Shown piece after piece: positions 8,081 to 15,806 of a stretch of DNA of 64,000 nt (position 1 is the stretch's first letter; each line of letters begins with the position of its first letter). A model generated the notes under the pieces. The model was not told the DNA's origin. It made no database searches and was given only the letters and a program-made list of their open reading frames with translations. Source of the stretch: Nocardioides jishulii (GTDB taxonomy: Bacteria; Actinomycetota; Actinomycetes; Propionibacteriales; Nocardioidaceae); NCBI RefSeq assembly GCF_006007965.1, contig NZ_CP040748.1, positions 1,612,001-1,676,000 of the forward strand, read 5' to 3'. Made by a program: the position numbers and the translations under genes.

Positions 8081-8216
8081 GGCACGAGAGTACGGACGGC
8101 GGCAACTGGTTGGCGGCGTTCCGCATGGTTGACTGCCGACAGACGTGGGTACCCGACCACGTACACGTCCGCCGAGCGCCAGCCGTGGAGAGGCGCGTGG
8201 CCAAGCAGGAGGAAAG

Positions 8217-8492
8217 ATGGCCACCCGGAAGAAGGATCCCGGTCCCAGCGTCAAGGACCCCGAGCTCTACGAGGAGCTGCGCGCCGACGGCGCCAGCAAG
8301 GAGAAGGCGGCCCGCATCGCCAACGCGGCAGCGAACACCTCCCGCTCGGAGGTCGGCCGCAAGGGTGGCGAGTCGGGGTCGTACGAGGACTGGACGGTCG
8401 CCGAGCTGCGTCGCCGGGCGGCCGAGCTCGGCGTCGAAGGGCGCTCGACGATGCGCAAGGACGACCTGGTCGACGCCTTGCGCTCGCACTGA
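8217..8492 (+). CDS. Small basic/acidic protein with C-terminal Rho-N/SAP-like domain
   Basis: A 91-residue protein, [20 protein letters not shown], with an N-terminal part typical of short actinobacterial proteins of unknown role and a C-terminal helix-extended-helix of the Rho termination factor N-terminal type (about residues 53-90: [20 protein letters not shown] then [12 protein letters not shown]). Such domains bind nucleic acid or act in protein contacts. AGGAGGAAAG directly before ATG 8217 is a strong ribosome-binding site and fixes the start; an upstream in-frame ATG at 8145 would add an unlikely Arg/Pro-rich leader. Function unknown. Confidence 0.75.
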   Translation: MATRKKDPGPSVKDPELYEELRADGASKEKAARIANAAANTSRSEVGRKGGESGSYEDWTVAELRRRAAELGVEGRSTMRKDDLVDALRSH

Positions 8493-8522
8493 CGGCACTA
8501 ACCGCACTGACCGGACTGACCC
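8487..8522 (+). repeat. Four imperfect 9-bp repeats
   Basis: CACTGACGG, CACTAACCG, CACTGACCG and GACTGACCC follow one another, beginning at the stop codon of the preceding gene. No function evident. Confidence 0.5.
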
Positions 8523-8572
8523 GATGACCGCGACACCCACCCGCACCACCACCGCCGGCAGAGAGGTGTGTC

Positions 8573-9406
8573 ATGACCACGCAGGAGCATGACGTGACCA
8601 GGGGACGCGCCCCAGCCGCCACCGGGAACGACCGGGTGCGACAGGTGGGGGTGGTCGCCAGCGCGGTGCTGGGCATCGCGGGCGCCTTCTGGGGCTCGGG
8701 CGCCTGGGGCGGGGAGCCGGTCGCCGAGGCTGCCGGAGGTGCCCTGTCTGCCGACGCCACGCTCCTGGCCCCCGCCGGCGCGGCGTTCTCGATCTGGTCC
8801 GTCATCTATGCCGGCCTCGTGGCCTGGACCGTCTGGCACAGTCTTCCGGGCCAGGCGTCCTCTGCGCTGGCCCGCGCCACTGGTTGGTGGGGCGCGGCCT
8901 CCCTGCTGCTCAACGCGCTGTGGCTCCTCACCGTCCAGGCCGGTCTGCTCTGGCTGAGCGTCGTGGTGATCCTGTTGCTGGCACTCGTCCTGGGGCGTCT
9001 GCTGACGCTGGTGGACGAGTCCCAGCCGCGGGCGGGTGTCCTGATCACCCAGGTCACCCACGGCCTCTACCTGGGGTGGGTGAGCGTCGCCACCTGCGCC
9101 AACATCGCGGCAGTGCTCGTCGACAGCGGCATCGCACCGGGGCGCGGCGTCGGCGAGGTCGTCGCCCTGGTCGTGCTGGCAGCCGTGTGCGGCCTGCTCT
9201 GGCTCTACGCGACGTACGTCGGCACCGCGCGCTGGTCCGCCACCGCCGCCGCGGTCTGGGGGTTGGCGTGGATCGCCGCGGGCCGACTGAACGACGCGCC
9301 CGACTCCACCGTGGTGGGCGTCGGTGCCATCGGGGCCGCGCTGGTGGGCGTGATCCTCACCGTGCTGGCTGCCCGCAGCAGGGGCGCGTCGCTGGCACGT
9401 CGTTGA
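8573..9406 (+). CDS. TspO/MBR-related (tryptophan-rich sensory-like) membrane protein
   Basis: A 277-residue polytopic membrane protein with about seven hydrophobic segments, rich in Trp. The stretch LAPAGAAFSIWSVIYAGLVA (around residues 64-83) resembles the TspO signature in which a Pro/Gly turn precedes a Trp-containing helix. Classical TspO is about 160 residues with five helices; the longer actinobacterial relatives are also annotated as tryptophan-rich sensory proteins, and this one fits them. TspO proteins bind porphyrins and related ligands; whether this one does is unknown. Start ATG 8573 follows GAGAGG. No linked genes suggest a pathway. Confidence 0.6.
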   Translation: MTTQEHDVTRGRAPAATGNDRVRQVGVVASAVLGIAGAFWGSGAWGGEPVAEAAGGALSADATLLAPAGAAFSIWSVIYAGLVAWTVWHSLPGQASSALARATGWWGAASLLLNALWLLTVQAGLLWLSVVVILLLALVLGRLLTLVDESQPRAGVLITQVTHGLYLGWVSVATCANIAAVLVDSGIAPGRGVGEVVALVVLAAVCGLLWLYATYVGTARWSATAAAVWGLAWIAAGRLNDAPDSTVVGVGAIGAALVGVILTVLAARSRGASLARR

Positions 9407-9470
9407 GGAGTTGTTCTCCGGCGCGTGGGTACAGGGGCACCAGTCCCAGACCCCGACCAAGGAGGACGAT

Positions 9471-10430
9471 GTGACGCGTTTCGGCTACTTCCTGAGCTGC
9501 GAGGAGTACGGCCCCCAGGAGCTGGTGGAGCAGGCGGTGGCGGCCGAGGAGGCCGGTTTCGAGGCCTTGTGGATCAGCGACCACTTCCACCCGTGGAACG
9601 ACGAGCAGGGGGAGAGCCCCTTCGTCTGGTCGGTCATCGGAGCTCTGTCGCACGCCACCGACCTTCCGGTGACGACGGCAGTCACGTGCCCCACCGTGCG
9701 CATCCACCCGGCGATCATCGCGCAGGCAGCTGCCACGTCTGCCGCGATGCTGAGGGGCAAGTTCATCCTCGGTGTCGGTAGCGGGGAGGCGCTCAACGAG
9801 CACATCCTCGGCGACGCGTGGCCTTCCGCCGACGTACGCCTGGAGATGCTGGAGGAGGCTGTCGAGCTGATCCGTGAGCTCTGGAAGGGCGACTTCGTCA
9901 CGCACCGGGGGCGTCACTACACCACCGACACCGCGCGGATCTACACGCTTCCGGACGAGCCGCCGGAGATCTGGGTGTCCGGCTTCGGTCCCAAGGCCAC
10001 GGACCTGGCGGCACGAATCGGAGACGGCTACGTCACCACGACCCCGGACGAGGAGCTGTTGCAGCGGTTCCGGGAGAAGTCAGGTGGCAAGCCGGCGATG
10101 ATCGGGACGAAGGTGGCCTGGGCGCCCACCGAGGACGAGGGTGCCGACCACGCCCACCGCCTGTGGGGAACCAGCGGCCTGCCCGGTGAGCTCGCCCAGG
10201 TCCTGCCCTCGCCCCGACACTTCGAACAGGGAGCCGCGCTGGTGACCAAGGAGCAGACCGCCTCCTCGGTCACCTGCGGTGCGGACGTGGACGCTCACGT
10301 CGCCAAGCTCAAGGAATGCGTCGACGCGGGCTTCGAGCAGGTCTACGTGGCCAACATGGGACCGCACTGGCGCGAGATGATCAGCGCCTACGGCGAACAC
10401 GTGCTCCCGCGGTTGCGTTCCCAAGGATGA
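9471..10430 (+). CDS. F420-dependent LLM-class oxidoreductase (TIGR03557-type, G6PDH-like)
   Basis: A 319-residue TIM-barrel protein of the luciferase-like family in the subgroup related to F420-dependent glucose-6-phosphate dehydrogenase. The N-terminus FGYFLSCEEYGPQELVEQAV, the segment LWISDHFHPWNDEQGESPFV and GVGSGEALNEHI are characteristic. Such enzymes transfer hydride between deazaflavin F420 and a substrate. GTG 9471 is preceded by GGAGG with 5-nt spacing, which settles the start; an upstream ATG at 9411 is less likely. It is a single gene, converging with a small membrane-protein gene. The substrate is not predictable; the many non-G6PDH members make glucose-6-phosphate only one possibility. 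Confidence 0.85.
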   Translation: MTRFGYFLSCEEYGPQELVEQAVAAEEAGFEALWISDHFHPWNDEQGESPFVWSVIGALSHATDLPVTTAVTCPTVRIHPAIIAQAAATSAAMLRGKFILGVGSGEALNEHILGDAWPSADVRLEMLEEAVELIRELWKGDFVTHRGRHYTTDTARIYTLPDEPPEIWVSGFGPKATDLAARIGDGYVTTTPDEELLQRFREKSGGKPAMIGTKVAWAPTEDEGADHAHRLWGTSGLPGELAQVLPSPRHFEQGAALVTKEQTASSVTCGADVDAHVAKLKECVDAGFEQVYVANMGPHWREMISAYGEHVLPRLRSQG

Positions 10431-10449
10431 GCCCGCGCCCCGGCGGGGG

Positions 10450-10626
10450 TCAGTGGTCGCCCCGTCGGCGGCGTCGGCTGCCTCGGGTGGCGTCGGGATC
10501 GACGTTCTTGCGCTCCGGGTCGTGTTCCTGGCGCTCGGAGCGACTGGCGTCGATGCGCCACACGACGAAGAAGAGCAGGGCCAGCACGACGACGGGGATC
10601 ATGAACGTGAGCAGTGTCGTAGTCAT
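10450..10626 (-). CDS. Small single-pass membrane protein
   Basis: A 58-residue open frame, MTTTLLTFMIPVVVLALLFF onward, with one clear membrane helix (about residues 5-24), then a charged tail with two Arg runs (GSRRRRRGDH). The strong hydrophobic-then-basic layout and the fit between its flanking genes support it. The ribosome-binding site is poor. Topology by the positive-inside rule would place the C-terminus in the cytoplasm. No family recognised. Confidence 0.55.
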   Translation of the reverse strand: MTTTLLTFMIPVVVLALLFFVVWRIDASRSERQEHDPERKNVDPDATRGSRRRRRGDH

Positions 10627-10667
10627 GGGGAGGCTCTACCCCGTCCCGAGCCGTTCCATGCCTCAGG

Positions 10668-10691
10668 GTTGAACCCCCGATGAGGGGGTAG
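10668..10691 (+). promoter_or_regulatory. Possible sigmaB/sigmaF-type stress promoter upstream of csbD-like gene
   Basis: GTTG, 14 nt, then GGGTAG matches the actinobacterial stress-sigma pattern GTTT-N14-16-GGGTAT. It overlaps an inverted repeat ACCCCC-GATGA-GGGGGT (10673-10689). CsbD proteins are classic stress-regulon members, which supports the call. Confidence 0.4.
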
Positions 10692-10726
10692 ACGGAGGAC
10701 TCACCCACTACTGAGGAGGTCCTTCC

Positions 10727-10918
10727 ATGGGACTGGATGACAAGGCCAAGCACAAGGTCGAGGAAACCGTCGGTCGGGGCAAGGAGGCGACGGGCGCCGC
10801 CACGGACAACGACTCCCTGCGCGCCGAGGGCAAGACCGACCAGAACAAGGCGAAGGTGAAGGACAAGGTCACCGACGTCAAGGACAAGGTCGAGAAGAAG
10901 ATCGACGACCTGGGGTGA
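10727..10918 (+). CDS. CsbD-like stress protein
   Basis: A 63-residue hydrophilic protein, MGLDDKAKHKVEETVGRGKE, with the alternating Lys/Glu/Asp composition and the GKTDQNKAKVKDKV segment of the CsbD family (Pfam CsbD). Members are general-stress proteins under alternative sigma factors; biochemical function is unknown. ATG 10727 is preceded by TGAGGAGGTCC, a strong ribosome-binding site. A sigmaB-like promoter lies about 40 bases upstream. Confidence 0.85.
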   Translation: MGLDDKAKHKVEETVGRGKEATGAATDNDSLRAEGKTDQNKAKVKDKVTDVKDKVEKKIDDLG

Positions 10919-10947
10919 CCAGGTCCAGGCCGTGCTAGACACGTCGC

Positions 10948-11592
10948 GTGGACACCACGACGCCGTTGTTCCTCGCGCTCGACCTGACCGGCGTGTTCGC
11001 CTTCGCCCTCAACGGGGCGCTGGTGGCGCTGAAGGTGACGCGGATCGACGTGGTCGGAGTGGTCACGCTGGCGATGTTCACGGCGCTGGGCGGGGGCATG
11101 GTGCGCGACATCTTGTTGGGCGCCGTGCCCCCCGCCACGTTCGTGGACTGGCGCTACCTGACGGTCGCCGCGGCAGGCGGGGTGGCCGCCTCACTCTTCG
11201 CCGGAGGTCTCGAACACCTGGCACGGCCGATCCTCGTCCTGGACGCCGCGGGGCTGAGCCTGTTCGCTGTCACGGGTGCCCTCAAGGGCCTCGACTTCGG
11301 GATGGGGGTCGCCCAGGCCACCATCCTGGGAACCATCACTGCCGTGGGCGGCGGCACCCTGCGTGACGTGCTGGTCCGGGAAGTTCCGTCGGTTCTCTCC
11401 AGCGGGTTGTACGCCGTGCCCGCGATGCTGGGAGCCCTGATTCTCGCCGGGGGCGTCACGCTGGGGGTTGCGGCGCTTCCAGCAGCGTTGACCGGTGCGA
11501 TCGTCTGCTTCGTCGTGCGGATGCTCGGCGTTCGCTACAACCTCCATGCGCCGTTGCCGCGCTCCGTACGTCGAGCCGCACGTCGACGCTGA
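10948..11592 (+). CDS. TRIC-type cation channel family protein (UPF0126)
   Basis: A 214-residue membrane protein built of two homologous three-helix repeats plus a final helix, as in prokaryotic TRIC trimeric intracellular cation channels. The hallmark GGGxxRD occurs in both repeats (GGGMVRDILLGAVPPA and GGGTLRDVLVREVPS). The protein would conduct monovalent cations across the cytoplasmic membrane. Start GTG 10948 lies 6 nt after TAGACA with no ribosome-binding site, so the mRNA may be leaderless. C-terminal tail is Arg-rich (RRAARRR). No operon partner. Confidence 0.88.
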   Translation: MDTTTPLFLALDLTGVFAFALNGALVALKVTRIDVVGVVTLAMFTALGGGMVRDILLGAVPPATFVDWRYLTVAAAGGVAASLFAGGLEHLARPILVLDAAGLSLFAVTGALKGLDFGMGVAQATILGTITAVGGGTLRDVLVREVPSVLSSGLYAVPAMLGALILAGGVTLGVAALPAALTGAIVCFVVRMLGVRYNLHAPLPRSVRRAARRR

Positions 11593-11683
11593 GGTACCTC
11601 CCTCTCGCCGGCCGGAGCCCCGGTCTCCCCGGTCGCTCGTGCGGCGCGCGAGGACCGTCCCCCAAAGTGTCGGAGGGCGTCCT

Positions 11684-11689
11684 TAGCCT
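11684..11689 (+). promoter_or_regulatory. -10 box (TAGCCT) of sbcD, probably leaderless
   Basis: TAGCCT ends 7 nt before GTG 11697 and no ribosome-binding site is present. Confidence 0.4.
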
Positions 11690-11696
11690 TGGTGGC

Positions 11697-12857
11697 GTGA
11701 AGATCCTGCACACGTCCGACTGGCACGTCGGCCGCACGTTCCACCAGCACTCGACCGCCCAGGCGCTCGCGGAGGTGCTCGACGCGCTGGTGGCCGCTGT
11801 CGAGGCGCACGACGTCGACGTGGTGGTGGTCGCGGGCGACGTCTTCGACTCCTCCATGCCGTCCGCCCACTCCGTGCAGGAGCTCGACCGCATCCTCGTC
11901 GCGCTGAGCCGCACGGGTGCCACCGTCGTGGTGACCAGTGGCAACCACGACTCGCCCGCACGGCTGGGGTCGCGTTCCGTCTTCACCGCCGAGGTGGGCG
12001 TCCACGTCCTGACTCGCCCTGAGCGTCTCGCAGACCCGGTGGTCATCGAGGACGAGCACGGGCCCGTACACGTCTACGGGATTCCGTTCCTGGAGCCCAC
12101 GCTGGTGCGCCACCTCTGGCCCGAGCGCAAGCTGCGTACGCAGGCCGACGTCATGGGCGCCGCGCTGGAGCAGATCCGTGACGACGTCGCGGAGCGAGCT
12201 GCCCGGCGTACGGTCGTGGTCGCCCACACCTTCGTCTCCGGCGCCGACGGTGAGTCGTGCGAGTCCGAGCGCGGGATCACTTCCGGAGGGGTCGACCGCG
12301 TGCCGGTGCCGAGCTTCGACGGCTTCACCTACGTGGCGCTCGGCCACATCCATGGCCGCAGCACCCTGGCCCCCGCCGTCAGGTACTCAGGTGCTCCGCT
12401 GCACCTCTCCTTCTCCGAGCAGGACAAGCCCCGCGGCGCGTGGCTGGTCGAGCTCGGCCCGGAAGGGATGGTGGGGGCCGAGTGGATGGAGCTTCCCGTC
12501 CCGCGCGCGCTGGTCACCCTGGAGGGCACCTTGGAGGAGCTCCTCTCGGACCCCGCGCACGCGCAGCACGAAGGCGCCTGGGTGCGGGCCCGACTCACCG
12601 ACCTCGATCGGCCCGTCGACCCGATGCGTCGCCTGCAGAAACGGTTCCCGGGCTGCGCCATCCTCGAGTTCGCTCCCTCGGTGATCCGCGAGGTGCCGGC
12701 GCGTCTCGACCGCGAACGGTTCTCCCGGCTCAGTGACGAGGAGGTCGTCGCCGAGTTCCTCACCCACGTGCGTCAGGGTGAGGCACCCAGTGACTCCGAA
12801 CGCGACCTCGTGCACGAGGTGCTCGGCGAGATCCGTGCCCAGGAGGCCACGCGATGA
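11697..12857 (+). CDS. sbcD: Exonuclease SbcCD nuclease subunit SbcD
   Basis: A 386-residue calcineurin-like metallophosphoesterase, the Mre11-type nuclease of the SbcCD complex that processes DNA ends and hairpins. Metal-binding motifs are in order: HTSDWHVG (residues 5-12), GDVFD (47-51), GNHDS (82-86), VVAHTFVSG, and GHIHGRS. The C-terminal capping region follows. GTG 11697 is preferred because the conserved VKILHTSDWH begins there; the frame extends upstream to 11667 without homology. The stop overlaps the start of sbcC by the ATGA arrangement, so the two are translationally coupled. Confidence 0.95.
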   Translation: MKILHTSDWHVGRTFHQHSTAQALAEVLDALVAAVEAHDVDVVVVAGDVFDSSMPSAHSVQELDRILVALSRTGATVVVTSGNHDSPARLGSRSVFTAEVGVHVLTRPERLADPVVIEDEHGPVHVYGIPFLEPTLVRHLWPERKLRTQADVMGAALEQIRDDVAERAARRTVVVAHTFVSGADGESCESERGITSGGVDRVPVPSFDGFTYVALGHIHGRSTLAPAVRYSGAPLHLSFSEQDKPRGAWLVELGPEGMVGAEWMELPVPRALVTLEGTLEELLSDPAHAQHEGAWVRARLTDLDRPVDPMRRLQKRFPGCAILEFAPSVIREVPARLDRERFSRLSDEEVVAEFLTHVRQGEAPSDSERDLVHEVLGEIRAQEATR

Positions 12858-15742
12858 GGATCCACAGCATCGAGATGGCCGGGTTCGGCCCCTTCCTGGT
12901 GCCGCAGCGGGTGGACTTCGACGCCTTTGCCGACGACGGGATCTTCCTCATCCAGGGCAGGACCGGCGCCGGCAAGTCGAGCATCCTGGACGGTGTCGTC
13001 TACGCCCTCTACAACAGCGCCCCGCGCTACCGTTCCGGTGCCGCGACCCAGCTCCGCAGCCACCACTGCTCGGCCGACGACGCCACGTGGGTCCAGCTGG
13101 AGTTCAGCACCGACGACTGCCGCTACCGCGTCCGTCGCTCCCCGGAGTACGAACGTCCCCGCAGCCGCGGTGAGGGCACCACGACCGAGCGGCCGACGGC
13201 GCACCTGTGGCGCCTGGACGGCGGCGAGTGGATCGCACTGGAGGCGGGCGTACGCCCCGTGGCCCAGGCGTTGGACGAGATCCTGCCGCTCTCCTGCCAG
13301 CAGTTCCTGCAGGTCGTCCTGCTCGCCCAGGGTGAGTTCGCTCGTTTCCTGGTAGCCGACAGTGCTGAACGCAAGGCGCTCCTGGGCGCGCTCTTCGACA
13401 CCAAGCGGTTCGAGACCCTCGACCACCTCCTGCAGGAGCGTGTGTCGCGTCGCCGGGCCGAGATGGAGCGTGCCGCCTCGGCGAACGCCACGCTCGTGGA
13501 GGCACTCGCCCTCCACCTGCGGGTCGACGCCCCTGCTGAGCCGGACGAGGAGTGGCTGGCCGGCCTCCACGACATGACCGCCGCGGAGGCGGCCGAGGCC
13601 GAGGCCACCCGCGTCGCAGCCCGGCGGCAGATGGAGGAGGTCCGCACCGAGTGGGAGCGGCTGCGCGCCGTGCTGACGCTCCAGGAGCGTCGGGACTCGC
13701 TCCGGCGCACCCTCGAGCAGCTGGAGGAGGAGCGGGAGTCGGTCGCACGTTTGCGCGAGGTGTGTGACCGGGCCGTTGCGGCCCAGAACGTGCGCCCTGC
13801 CCTGGAGGCGCGCGCGCGTCACGCCACGCGTCTGCGCGAGGCACGGGTGGAGCTGACCAAGGCCGAAGCCAGCTACGAGGAGCTCTGTGGGGCCACCGTC
13901 CCCGACGACCTGCCGGGGGTGAGGGATGCATTGGTCGGGGAGGTCGACGCGGCCCGCCGTGCCCTCGAGGCGGAGGCGCGTCTGGCCGCCACGCGGTCGC
14001 AGGTGGCCGAGGCCGAGCGTGAGCTGGTCGGACGGCGGGCGGAGGTCGAGGCGATCGACACCGAGCTGGGCGCGCTGCGTCAGGTGCTCGAGCGTGAGGT
14101 CACGACCAGCGTCGAGAAGGCCAGCGCCGCGGTGCACGAGCTCGTCGACGAGCTCACCCGTGCTCGTCGCCACGCCACGGCCACGGAGGCCAGTGCTCTG
14201 GCCGAGCAGCGGCTGATCGAGGCCGGCGAGTCGCGGACCCGAGCCTCAGCGGCCCTGGACGAGCTTCGTCGGTTGAGCTTCCATCAGTACGCCGGGCGGC
14301 TGGCCGAGACCTTGGTGGAGGGTGAGGCGTGCCCGGTGTGCGGAGGCGTGGAGCACCCCTCACCCGCTCCGCGGTCGGGCGCGCCGGTGCAGGACGAGGA
14401 CGTCGAGCAGGCGGAGCGCGCCTTCGACGAGGCACAGCAGGCCTACGAGGGGGCGAAGGCCGCCCGCGCGGCTGCTCGGGCGACCGAGGAGGCCTACGCA
14501 GGCGCCCGCACGGTCGAGGTCCTGTCGGATCGAGTCGAGGAAGCCACCGGCGTCCTGCGTCAGGCGGAGCGCGACGAGCGCGAGCGTCGTGATGCCGCCG
14601 ATGCAGTGACGAACCTGTCCGAGCGACGCCAGCAGTGCGCCGAAGCCGCCGCAGGCCTGGTCGTGCGCGTGCAGGCGCTGGGCGAGACGATCGACGACCT
14701 CGTCCAGCGGGTCGAGTCCGCGCGCTCCGGTTCTGACTCCGTGGCTGATCGCCTCGATGGCCTTCGGGCACATCTCACGGCGCTGGACGCGGTGACGGCG
14801 TCGCGCCACGACGAGGCGCGGGCGTACGCCGACCACCTGGCCGCCACCGAGCACCTCGGCGAGGCGGTGGAGCAGCACGGCTTCACCGACGAGCAGGAGT
14901 GCCTGGCTGCGGCTCGTCCCGCCGAGGAGATCGAACGGCTCGTTCGGCGCGTGCGCCGCCACGACGAAGCCTGGACCGTGACGACGACCGGGCTGGCCGA
15001 CGAAGCCCTGGCCGCGCTGCCGGACGTCCTCGTCGACCCAGCTCCCCTCGAGGCTCGCGTGAGGGAGGCTGCGGCCGACCACGACGCTGCCGCAGCGGCT
15101 GCCGGAGTGGCGGCACAGCGCCACGAGACCACTGCTGACCTCGTCCGGCGGGTGCGGACCGCGTGGTCGCGCGGGGCAGCCGAGCGGCGCGAGTTCGAGG
15201 TCCTGCGCCGTCTTGCCGCCTCCGTCCACGGGGAGCAGCCCAACACCCGTCGGCTGCGACTCGAGAGCTACGTCCTGGCGGTGGAGCTGGAACAGATCGT
15301 GCTGGCGGCGAACCGCAGGCTCCAGGTGATGTCCGACGGCCGCTACGCCCTGCTGCTCGACGACCGGGTCGCCACCCGCGGCAACAACTCCGGGCTCGGT
15401 GTCAGGGTGCTGGACCACCATACCCAGGAACCGCGTACGCCGGAGTCACTGTCGGGCGGCGAGAAGTTCCTGGCCTCGCTCTCCCTGGCACTGGGCTTGT
15501 CGGAGGTGGTCACCAACCGAGCCGGAGGGGTCAGCCTCGACACCCTCTTCATCGACGAAGGGTTCGGGTCGCTCGACGGGGAGACCCTCGACCTGGCCAT
15601 GCACACGCTCGACTCGTTGCGCGAGCACGGCCGGACCGTCGGGGTGATCAGCCACGTGGAGGTGATGAGGGAACGGATCCCGGCGCAGCTGCACGTGGAG
15701 CACGCCCCGGGAGGGTGGAGCACGATCCGCGCGCTGGCCTGA
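12854..15742 (+). CDS. sbcC: Exonuclease SbcCD ATPase subunit SbcC
   Basis: A 962-residue Rad50/SMC-type ATPase partner of SbcD. Walker A is GRTGAGKS at 35-42. Two long Arg/Glu/Ala-rich coiled coils flank a zinc hook CPVC (Cys493 and Cys496, in EACPVCGGVEHP). The ABC signature LSGGEKFLASLSLALGLSEV starts at 866 and Walker B with the catalytic Glu is LFIDEGFGSLD (Asp901-Glu902). All parts of the family are intact. In actinobacteria SbcCD contributes to end resection and removal of palindromes. It overlaps sbcD by 4 bases and is followed by putA after 64 bases. Confidence 0.96.
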   Translation: MRIHSIEMAGFGPFLVPQRVDFDAFADDGIFLIQGRTGAGKSSILDGVVYALYNSAPRYRSGAATQLRSHHCSADDATWVQLEFSTDDCRYRVRRSPEYERPRSRGEGTTTERPTAHLWRLDGGEWIALEAGVRPVAQALDEILPLSCQQFLQVVLLAQGEFARFLVADSAERKALLGALFDTKRFETLDHLLQERVSRRRAEMERAASANATLVEALALHLRVDAPAEPDEEWLAGLHDMTAAEAAEAEATRVAARRQMEEVRTEWERLRAVLTLQERRDSLRRTLEQLEEERESVARLREVCDRAVAAQNVRPALEARARHATRLREARVELTKAEASYEELCGATVPDDLPGVRDALVGEVDAARRALEAEARLAATRSQVAEAERELVGRRAEVEAIDTELGALRQVLEREVTTSVEKASAAVHELVDELTRARRHATATEASALAEQRLIEAGESRTRASAALDELRRLSFHQYAGRLAETLVEGEACPVCGGVEHPSPAPRSGAPVQDEDVEQAERAFDEAQQAYEGAKAARAAARATEEAYAGARTVEVLSDRVEEATGVLRQAERDERERRDAADAVTNLSERRQQCAEAAAGLVVRVQALGETIDDLVQRVESARSGSDSVADRLDGLRAHLTALDAVTASRHDEARAYADHLAATEHLGEAVEQHGFTDEQECLAAARPAEEIERLVRRVRRHDEAWTVTTTGLADEALAALPDVLVDPAPLEARVREAAADHDAAAAAAGVAAQRHETTADLVRRVRTAWSRGAAERREFEVLRRLAASVHGEQPNTRRLRLESYVLAVELEQIVLAANRRLQVMSDGRYALLLDDRVATRGNNSGLGVRVLDHHTQEPRTPESLSGGEKFLASLSLALGLSEVVTNRAGGVSLDTLFIDEGFGSLDGETLDLAMHTLDSLREHGRTVGVISHVEVMRERIPAQLHVEHAPGGWSTIRALA

Positions 15743-15806
15743 GAGGCGGTTGCACGTCCGCCGACACCCCCGCAGACTCGTGACCTGTCGACGATGGAGT
15801 TCCACG